DNA from: Rhizobiaceae bacterium | Lineage (GTDB): Bacteria > Pseudomonadota > Alphaproteobacteria > Rhizobiales > Rhizobiaceae | Length of the DNA: 64,000 bases | Direction: 5' to 3' | NCBI GenBank assembly: GCA_023953835.1 | Contig: JAMLJB010000001.1 | Location: 1,798,001 to 1,862,000 of the forward strand | Shown: piece by piece, positions 58,401 to 64,000 of the stretch | Layout: each line of letters starts with the position of its first letter | Position numbering within the stretch: the first letter of the stretch is position 1 | The notes under the pieces: generated by a model | Databases searched by the model: none | What the model saw: only the letters and a program-made list of their open reading frames with translations | Told to the model about the DNA's origin: nothing | Made by a program: the position numbers and the translations under genes

Positions 58401-59084
58401 CTACGCCGGTTGCCTGGACCGCAGCGCGGCGGGCAAATCCTCAAGGCTGTCGAGCACCATGTCGGCTCCGAGCCCTTCCAGCGGCACCTTGCTGTATCCG
58501 CCGCGAACGACGATTGCACGCAGTGCGGCGTTGCGGGCAGCTTCGACATCCGTCGTGCTGTCGCCCACCATCACCGCATGCGCGCGATCGGCTTCCAGCT
58601 GGCTGAGCGCCATCAGGAGCGGCTCCGGCGACGGCTTTTTCTGAGCCATCGTATCGCCGCCGATCACCGCGCCGAACGCTTCCGCCAGACGGAAGTGCAG
58701 AAGCACCTCTCGGGTCGCCGCCTGCGGCTTGTTGGTGACCAGCCCGAGCTTGACGCCCGCTTCGCGAAGCTGCCGGATTGCTGCCAGCGCGCCCGGCATC
58801 AGCCGCGTCAGGTTTGTCAGGTGCCGGTTATAGATCGGGATCATGTCGCGCTGGACGTCCCCGAGCGCCGTACCCTCAAGCGGCATGCCTGATGCGGTAA
58901 AAGCGCGTTCGACCAGCTTGGCGACGCCGTTGCCAATCATGGATTTCGCCTGTTCGAGCGTGATCGGCGGCAGGCCGCGCGTTCCGAGCAGTTCCACGAC
59001 TGCTGCGTGGATATCGGGCGCCGAATCGATGAGCGTCCCGTCAAGGTCGAACAAAACGGCTTGCGGCATCTGCGAAGAGGTCAT
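58401..59084 (-). CDS. gph: Phosphoglycolate phosphatase
   Basis: HAD-superfamily phosphatase of 227 residues. FDLDGTLIDSAPDI (about 12-25, nucleophile Asp), the cap domain, LVTNKP (about 115-120), KKPSPEPLL (about 148-156) and VGDSTTDVEAA (about 171-181) fit Gph. It removes 2-phosphoglycolate, or a similar phosphate. Start ATG 59084 overlaps the thioredoxin-like gene stop by 4 bases; that gene in turn is 4 bases after rpe. The link with rpe suggests a pentose-phosphate or Calvin-cycle role. Confidence 0.87.
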   Translation of the reverse strand: MTSSQMPQAVLFDLDGTLIDSAPDIHAAVVELLGTRGLPPITLEQAKSMIGNGVAKLVERAFTASGMPLEGTALGDVQRDMIPIYNRHLTNLTRLMPGALAAIRQLREAGVKLGLVTNKPQAATREVLLHFRLAEAFGAVIGGDTMAQKKPSPEPLLMALSQLEADRAHAVMVGDSTTDVEAARNAALRAIVVRGGYSKVPLEGLGADMVLDSLEDLPAALRSRQPA

Positions 59085-59638
59085 GCGGCGTCTTTCCACT
59101 TGATCGAGCATCCGATGGAGGCGATCTGGTCCTTAGGACCATTGCCCGTTTCGGCCACTTCGAGCATTGCAAGGTAAAGGTCTCGACGCAAATCGGGGTC
59201 GCCGGTCTGCGCTCGCGAGGCATTGAGACGGCCACGATATTGCAGCTTCAGATCCTTGTTGAAACCGAAGAAGTCCGGCGTGCAGGCAGCCCCGTAGGCG
59301 CGCGCCACGCTTTGATCCTCGTCATACAGATAGGGAAAGGCAAAGCCGTGCTGCTTCGCGAAGAGCTTCATGCGGTCGAAGGAATCCTCCGGATAGGCGA
59401 CGGCGTCGTTGGAACTGATGGCGACAAAGCCGATTCCTACTTTCGCAAGGTCGCGTGCATCGCGGACGATGCGGTCGACGACCGCTTTCACATAGGGACA
59501 ATGATTGCAGATGAAGGCGACGACGAGGCCGTTCGGTCCCGCCTGTTCGAATATGGACAGCGTTTGTCCATCGACTGCCGGCAAGCGTCCATCGACCGCT
59601 GCCCAGCCGAAATCGCAGACAGGTGGTATCCCGGCCAT
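59081..59638 (-). CDS. Thioredoxin-fold peroxiredoxin-like protein
   Basis: Protein of 185 residues in the AhpC/TSA-Redoxin family. The active-site region reads FICNHCPYVKAV (about 43-54), with a single-cysteine CPYV in place of CxxC. ISSNDAVAYPEDSFDRM and the AYGAACTPDFFGF cis-proline loop are typical of this subfamily. Lies between rpe and gph with 4-base spacing or overlap on either side. Role unknown; redox protection of the pathway is a guess. Confidence 0.82.
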   Translation of the reverse strand: MAGIPPVCDFGWAAVDGRLPAVDGQTLSIFEQAGPNGLVVAFICNHCPYVKAVVDRIVRDARDLAKVGIGFVAISSNDAVAYPEDSFDRMKLFAKQHGFAFPYLYDEDQSVARAYGAACTPDFFGFNKDLKLQYRGRLNASRAQTGDPDLRRDLYLAMLEVAETGNGPKDQIASIGCSIKWKDAA

Positions 59639-59642
59639 GCTC

Positions 59643-60329
59643 TTATCTTGCCTCCCTCATTGCGGCGTCGGATGCGGCGCGGATGGCGGACATATTGGCA
59701 CGGTAGGCGTTTTCGTTGCCGCCCTTGAAAATCGCCGACCCGGCGACGAGAACGTTCGCACCCGCCGCCGCAACGAGCGGCGCGGTTTCGGGCGAGACGC
59801 CGCCGTCGATCTCGATATGGATGGGGCGGTCGCCGATCATGGCCTTGACGCGCCGCACCTTCTCAACCACCGCAGGAATGAAAGCCTGCCCGCCGAAGCC
59901 GGGATTGACCGTCATCAGCAGGATGAGGTCGAGCCGGTCGAGCACATATTCGATGACGCTTTCAGGTGTCGAAGGATTGAGCGAGACGCCCGCCTTCTTG
60001 CCGAGATGCCGGATGGCCTGGAGCGATCGGTCGAGATGCGGCCCGGCCTCCGCATGCACGGTGATGTAGTCGCAGCCCGCTTCGGCGAATGCTTCCAGAA
60101 ACGGATCGGCAGGCGCGATCATCAAATGGCAGTCGAACACCTTGTCGGTGCGGTTGCGCAGCGCCTTGATGACCGGCGGGCCGAAGGTGATGTTAGGCAC
60201 GAAATGGCCGTCCATCACATCGAGATGAATCCAGTCCGCGCCCGCCCGCGCCACCGCCTCGACTTCATCGCCCAGCCGGGAGAAATCCGCCGAGAGGATG
60301 GATGGTGCGATAATGGTCTTGCCGGTCAT
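59643..60329 (-). CDS. rpe: Ribulose-phosphate 3-epimerase
   Basis: TIM-barrel epimerase of 228 residues. [14 protein letters not shown] (about 11-24), [17 protein letters not shown] (about 35-51), DCHLMI (about 69-74), [12 protein letters not shown] (about 143-154) and [11 protein letters not shown] (about 176-186) carry all metal and catalytic residues. Interconverts ribulose 5-phosphate and xylulose 5-phosphate. First gene of an rpe-thioredoxin-like-gph unit. Confidence 0.95.
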   Translation of the reverse strand: MTGKTIIAPSILSADFSRLGDEVEAVARAGADWIHLDVMDGHFVPNITFGPPVIKALRNRTDKVFDCHLMIAPADPFLEAFAEAGCDYITVHAEAGPHLDRSLQAIRHLGKKAGVSLNPSTPESVIEYVLDRLDLILLMTVNPGFGGQAFIPAVVEKVRRVKAMIGDRPIHIEIDGGVSPETAPLVAAAGANVLVAGSAIFKGGNENAYRANMSAIRAASDAAMREAR

Positions 60330-60378
60330 GATGTTTCCCGCTTTCCGAACAACCGTTTGACGCCAGATGCCGGCATGG

Positions 60379-60942
60379 TCAAGCCCTGCCCAGATGCGCG
60401 TTAACGCGCTCCATCAGCCATTGCCATGCCAGCCTTTCGTGCGGCCCGGCCGTTTTCTCGATGGCGATGGCAAGGTAGGCAATTTCGGATTCGATCTTTT
60501 CACGCGGCAGCATGTTTAGCCGGCTGACGAGTATCGCCAGTTCCAGCACAGCGGCCCTCGCGCGGTTGAGGCCGGTGAAGGGCGCATGGTTCTGTTCCGA
60601 GGTGATGCGGCAGACATGGCGCGGCCGCAGCGGATCATCCACCACCTGCACGACTTCCAGCACCGAATGGGCAAGCGCTGCTTCGAGGCGCGGCACCGCG
60701 ACATTTTCGAGCGCGCGCAGCGGCCAGTCCTTCCGCCCCGTCAGGCAACCCGCGAACACGCGCACATCGTCGGTGTAGTTGGCGACGGCAAAAGGAACCT
60801 CCGCGAGATTGTCCAGCGTCTTCGAGGGACGAAAGGGCGCGATGATCCAGTGCTCGCCTTCTTCGATGATGCCGAGCGGCGCGATGTGCACGTCGCCCTG
60901 TTTGTCCACGGTCGTCAGGATCGTTTCCCGGATATAGGGCAT
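60379..60942 (-). CDS. DUF447 family protein, H4MPT-cluster flavin-binding-like protein
   Basis: Protein of 187 residues with DUF447 features: [22 protein letters not shown] (about 4-25), [10 protein letters not shown], and [21 protein letters not shown] (about 122-142). DUF447 proteins have an FMN-reductase-like split barrel fold and are encoded beside tetrahydromethanopterin genes in methylotrophs and methanogens; the reaction is not established. ATG 60942 overlaps the stop of the DHPS-like gene (TGATG). Last gene of the cofactor operon. Confidence 0.82.
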   Translation of the reverse strand: MPYIRETILTTVDKQGDVHIAPLGIIEEGEHWIIAPFRPSKTLDNLAEVPFAVANYTDDVRVFAGCLTGRKDWPLRALENVAVPRLEAALAHSVLEVVQVVDDPLRPRHVCRITSEQNHAPFTGLNRARAAVLELAILVSRLNMLPREKIESEIAYLAIAIEKTAGPHERLAWQWLMERVNAHLGRA

Positions 60943-62339
60943 CAATCCGACCCCTTTCTTGCGCGTAGCGTGTGCCCCGCTTCATTGAGGCGCAGCCTGT
61001 CCTGCTCGGGCAGGTCGCAGGCAACGCCCCAGTCGAGCGGTTCGTCCTGCGCGTAGCGCTTGCCGAGCCGCCACGCGGTTTCGGCCTTGGCCAGCTCCGC
61101 GCCGAGATAGAAGGCGTGGCCGCCGTCGCTTTCGACACCGAGCTTCGGAAACAGTTCGAATGCGTCCGTTGCGACATGATGGCCGCTGCCGTTGAAAATG
61201 TGGATTCCGTCCTCGGCGGTCATGATGCGGAAATTGCGGTCGCGCACCTCCGCCGCCAGCCGCGCGATGTCCTCGACGGTTGAAGCGAACGGCTTGCGGT
61301 CGTGCACCTGCAGCAGGCCGTTGCCGTAGCCGCGCGGAAGGGCAGCGTCGCGCCGCGCCGCGAACAGCACCCGCCGGGCGATGTCGTGCTCCTGCACCGT
61401 GCGGTGCGTATGCGGGCTGACGTTCACCACCAGCACGTTGCGGATGGAAAGCTCGGAACAGATGCCGCCCAGCACGGCGGTGATGCCGGATGTGTCGGCG
61501 TCGGTCAGTTCAGTGAGGTTGCCCGTTCCCATCAGCAGTTCGATGTCGGGCCAGCGCCTGCGCGCTTCGAGGAAGCGGCCCAGCGATTGCGCGAAGCCGA
61601 AATGGATCGGGTCCAGCACCGGGTCCGCGATGACGCCAATGCCTGCCTGCCGGGCCGCATCGATGGCGCGCCCGAGCGAGTCGAGATCGCCCGGCTGGGA
61701 CGGAATCAGGATCGGCGTCGCGCCGGTCTCGACGGCAAGGTGCAGCGTGTGTTCGGTCAGGCTCAGCAGATAGGTCGCGCCCGCTTCCGCGCCGGTTCGC
61801 AGTTCCTTGATGTCGGCGGAATCGACGCTGACCGCATGGCCTTCGGCGATGAGCGCCCGCACGGCATCGGCCAGATGCGGGAACGGTGTCTCGGGCAGGC
61901 AGCCGAGGTCGATCACGTCCGCACCCGCATCCGCCAGACTGCGCGCGCGGGCGACAAGCGCCGGCACGTCCATCATCGATGCTTCGACGATTTCAGCGAA
62001 AATGCGCATATCGTGCCGCGACAGGTCGGGCGGCTGGCCCTTGCGCCCGAGAAAGGCGGGGAGGTCGGCGATCTCGTCCGGTCCGCGCTGGAAGGGTATG
62101 CCGAAATGCGCGGCCAGCCGGTCGGTGTCGCCGCGATAGCGACCCGGCAGGATGATGCGATCCGTGCCGGGTTCCGGCGCAAGGCGGCGCATGATGATCT
62201 GTTCGGTCATCAGCGCGGCGACCTTGACGCCGATGTCTACGACCGACCACATGAAATCGGTTTCGCCGAGCGCGGCGAGTTGCCGCTCCAGCCGCGCCAT
62301 CGCCAGATGGCCCGTGACGAAAACCAGCCGCTCAGCCAT
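60942..62339 (-). CDS. DHPS-like protein of the tetrahydromethanopterin pathway (DUF6513)
   Basis: Protein of 465 residues: an N-terminal DUF6513-type domain (about 1-115) then a dihydropteroate synthase-like TIM barrel with DAGADVIDLGCLPE (about 137-150), AVSVDSAD and a phosphate-binding-like GTGNLTEL. Found in the H4MPT biosynthesis neighbourhood of methylotrophs (Orf20-like protein of Methylobacterium). It may couple the pterin to the beta-RFAP-derived arene moiety, by analogy to DHPS. It overlaps the flavoprotein gene by 8 bases and the DUF447 gene by one. Confidence 0.85.
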   Translation of the reverse strand: MAERLVFVTGHLAMARLERQLAALGETDFMWSVVDIGVKVAALMTEQIIMRRLAPEPGTDRIILPGRYRGDTDRLAAHFGIPFQRGPDEIADLPAFLGRKGQPPDLSRHDMRIFAEIVEASMMDVPALVARARSLADAGADVIDLGCLPETPFPHLADAVRALIAEGHAVSVDSADIKELRTGAEAGATYLLSLTEHTLHLAVETGATPILIPSQPGDLDSLGRAIDAARQAGIGVIADPVLDPIHFGFAQSLGRFLEARRRWPDIELLMGTGNLTELTDADTSGITAVLGGICSELSIRNVLVVNVSPHTHRTVQEHDIARRVLFAARRDAALPRGYGNGLLQVHDRKPFASTVEDIARLAAEVRDRNFRIMTAEDGIHIFNGSGHHVATDAFELFPKLGVESDGGHAFYLGAELAKAETAWRLGKRYAQDEPLDWGVACDLPEQDRLRLNEAGHTLRARKGSD

Positions 62340-62883
62340 CGTCGCCCAGTTCCGCCTGCCGCTCGCGAATGGCGGTTTCGAGGTCAGCCAGCGACTCCAC
62401 CACGCGCGTGCGCTCGAAACCTTTCAGCCGCTCGGTGTTTTCGAGGTCGATCGGGCGCGGATAGACCTTTACGGGGCCATGCGGGGCCATGGTCAGGAGT
62501 TCCGGCGCGGTGTCGCAGGCAAACACGATGGACGGCACGCGGCATTTCCCGGCCTGCGCGTAGACATTGGTGGGCAGCGAATCGGAGATACCCCACACGC
62601 ATTTCGCGACCGTGTTGGAGGAGGCGGGCGCGACCACCGCTGTATGATAGACTCCGTGGTAGAAGCCACCCACCGGCACGGAACTCGCCGTCTTGTCGTG
62701 CAGCACGCGCGTCGTTTCGGGAAAGTCCAGCTTGAGCTTGTACATGCGCAGCACCTCGTTCGCGGCCTTCGAGACGAACACGTCGCAATGGCGCAGCGCG
62801 CGAATGAGCGCGAAGCTTTCCACGAAGAAATGGCCCGATCCGGTCAGCGCCCAGGCCCAGCGCGGGGTGTGCAGCCTCGCCAT
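62332..62883 (-). CDS. Flavoprotein, possible dihydromethanopterin reductase (DmrB-like)
   Basis: Flavoprotein-family (Rossmann-like, HFCD) protein of 183 residues: WAWALTGSGHFFVES (9-23, FMN-phosphate loop), VVAPASSNTVAKCVWGISD (about 83-101). In H4MPT clusters this type of flavoprotein is proposed to reduce dihydromethanopterin to tetrahydromethanopterin. That role is inferred from family and context. Overlaps the DHPS-like gene by 8 bases. Confidence 0.82.
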   Translation of the reverse strand: MARLHTPRWAWALTGSGHFFVESFALIRALRHCDVFVSKAANEVLRMYKLKLDFPETTRVLHDKTASSVPVGGFYHGVYHTAVVAPASSNTVAKCVWGISDSLPTNVYAQAGKCRVPSIVFACDTAPELLTMAPHGPVKVYPRPIDLENTERLKGFERTRVVESLADLETAIRERQAELGDDG

Positions 62884-62885
62884 CG

Positions 62886-63518
62886 CTAGCTGGCCCTGCG
62901 GATGGAGGTGGCCAAGGCGATGCGCTCGCCGGGAACGCGTCCGCTTGCGAACAGATTTGCGGCTTCGGGCAGATGTCGGTGCCCTGCGATGTAGAGCGCC
63001 GGGGACCTGGAAAATCCCGCAAAAGCCGCGTCGACCACGCCGCGCGCGGCGAGCGTTTCGGGCGTATCGGCGCTGGTGAAATCATCCGTCTGCTTGATGA
63101 GCAGGAGCGCGGCGGCGTCCAGATGACCGGCCAGCCATGCGGCAAGCGAGTCCGACGTGATGTCCCATGACGCGGGAATGGCGGGTTCGCCAAGGACCAT
63201 GCGCGTGGGAAACCAGACCGGGATATTGCCCGCGCCGAGCGCGGTGGCGATTTCCTCCATGTCGCGGGCGGCGTGGAACCGGGCGGTTCGCTCGACCAGC
63301 ACATGGCCGAACTGCTCCATGGCGAGCAGCGCCATGGCATGCGCGGCCTTGTCGGAGAAGCCGAGCGCCTTCTGGCTGTCACGCACGCAATCGGCGAACG
63401 GCCCGCCGCCTGGCACCAGCACCAGCGGCCGCGTGGACGCTTCGACGGCGGCAAGCCAGCCCGCCAGCGACGGCGACGTCGCCGCGCTGCCGCCGAGCTT
63501 GACCACGGCGAGGCTCAC
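62886..63518 (-). CDS. Amino acid kinase-family protein, MfnE-like
   Basis: Kinase of 210 residues starting at GTG 63518, which overlaps the FolB-like stop (GTGA). AVVKLGGSAA (4-13) and VPGGGPFAD (about 35-43) are the ATP/phosphate loops of the amino acid kinase fold. WDITSDSLAAWLAGHLDAAALLLIKQTDDF (about 121-150) matches the archaeal MfnE group that phosphorylates aminomethylfuran phosphate in methanofuran synthesis. A methylofuran role is likely in a methylotroph with H4MPT, but not proven. Confidence 0.8.
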   Translation of the reverse strand: MSLAVVKLGGSAATSPSLAGWLAAVEASTRPLVLVPGGGPFADCVRDSQKALGFSDKAAHAMALLAMEQFGHVLVERTARFHAARDMEEIATALGAGNIPVWFPTRMVLGEPAIPASWDITSDSLAAWLAGHLDAAALLLIKQTDDFTSADTPETLAARGVVDAAFAGFSRSPALYIAGHRHLPEAANLFASGRVPGERIALATSIRRAS

Positions 63519-63985
63519 GCGCCGGATTCCTTCTTGCCGTCGTTGGCGATGGCGGGCCATCCGGCGGCCGCGTGTTCCTTGCTCCGAACGCGTTCGATCT
63601 CGACGCCGACGCCGCCCGCGCCAAGTTCGAGCTTCTCGACCCGCACCCACACCTTCACCACGCGCGGATCGGAAAGGACGTGTTGCGCGACCTGTTCGGC
63701 GAGCGCCTCGGCGAGTTGTACATGTCCCGCCGCGACGATCGTGCGGATGGCGTCCATGATGATGTCGTAGGACAGCACATGGCGCATGTCCTCCGGATTG
63801 CTGACGGTGCGCAGCACGTCGGCGGTCACGTCGAAACGGACCTTCTGCGTGTGGCCGTGCTCGAAACTGTAGGCCCCGATCTGCACCGGCAGCACGAAAT
63901 CGCGCACGAATATGCGGTTGGTCTTGAGCGACTGGTCGGCGCTGTCAGGCGAGTAGCCGCGTGCGGCGAGAAGGCGATAGTCCAC
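63515..63985 (-). CDS. folB: Dihydroneopterin aldolase-like protein (may extend beyond window)
   Basis: FolB-like protein of 156 residues from GTG 63985. The frame is open to base 64000 without a stop, so the true start may lie outside. Motifs: IFVRDFVLPVQIGAYSFEHGHTQKV (about 25-49) and VWVRVEKLELGAGGVGVEI (about 112-130). Cleaves dihydroneopterin in folate synthesis; in this cluster it probably serves methanopterin synthesis. Heads the visible cofactor operon. The unusual leading 24 residues (MDYRLLAARGYSPDS..) suggest an N-terminal extension. Confidence 0.8.
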   Translation of the reverse strand: MDYRLLAARGYSPDSADQSLKTNRIFVRDFVLPVQIGAYSFEHGHTQKVRFDVTADVLRTVSNPEDMRHVLSYDIIMDAIRTIVAAGHVQLAEALAEQVAQHVLSDPRVVKVWVRVEKLELGAGGVGVEIERVRSKEHAAAGWPAIANDGKKESGA

Positions 63986-64000
63986 CTGCCCGTTGCGGTG

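Overview
The window looks like a chromosomal segment of an alphaproteobacterium of the order Hyphomicrobiales, probably Mesorhizobium/Aminobacter-like (Phyllobacteriaceae). The reasons are its high GC with strong GC3 bias, a smo/mtlK polyol operon of the rhizobial type, PrsDE-type secretion genes, ManNAc3NAcA polysaccharide genes, and a methylotrophy block (XoxF methanol dehydrogenase plus tetrahydromethanopterin/methylofuran-type genes). The genus is inferred from gene content and was not tested by a search. No rRNA, tRNA, CRISPR array, insertion sequence or phage integrase was seen.

Layout. 1-1828: 3' end of a type I secretion (T1SS) ABC gene and its HlyD-type adaptor. 2008-11195: SorC-type regulator and an eight-gene sorbitol/mannitol operon (smoEFGK, mtlK, HAD phosphatase, FGGY kinase). 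11477-16109: a second T1SS pair (PrtD/PrsD and PrtE/PrsE type) followed by a DUF2793 protein. 16246-28255: a surface polysaccharide cluster with the whole WbpA-B-E-D-I set for UDP-ManNAc(3NAc)A, plus a Wzx-like flippase, a Wzy-like polymerase, one GT4, an AsnB-type amidotransferase and a glucuronyl C5-epimerase-like protein. 28256-29096: gene-free stretch with three consecutive hairpins. 29097-32155: two translationally coupled AraC regulators, an XRE regulator and a small orphan ORF.

32207-47856: a catabolic island. Twelve minus-strand genes (LacI regulator, Gfo/Idh oxidoreductase, CoA-transferase, enoyl-CoA hydratase, aldehyde dehydrogenase, carbohydrate ABC transporter, two GMC oxidoreductases and an SDR) lie opposite a divergent DUF993 gene. 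Two LacI-type operators sit in the divergent promoter region. The substrate is unknown.

48090-58329: lanthanide-type methanol oxidation (xoxF, xoxG, xoxJ, a CXXXCW protein), a SoxYZ-like carrier and metallo-hydrolase relay pair, a NitT/TauT-type ABC transporter with a small cysteine-containing protein, and a class I cytochrome c. 58401-64000: gph, a thioredoxin-fold protein and rpe, then a tightly overlapping set (DUF447, DHPS-like, flavoprotein, MfnE-like kinase, FolB-like) that fits H4MPT/methylofuran cofactor synthesis.

Together the segment links C1 oxidation and its cofactors, polyol and other carbohydrate uptake and oxidation, and production of an uncommon, possibly epimerised and amidated, diacetamido-uronic-acid polysaccharide. 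Intergenic regions carry several palindromic elements, including a 45-bp and a 39-bp perfect inverted repeat, and hairpins follow both carbohydrate-binding-protein genes and xoxF.
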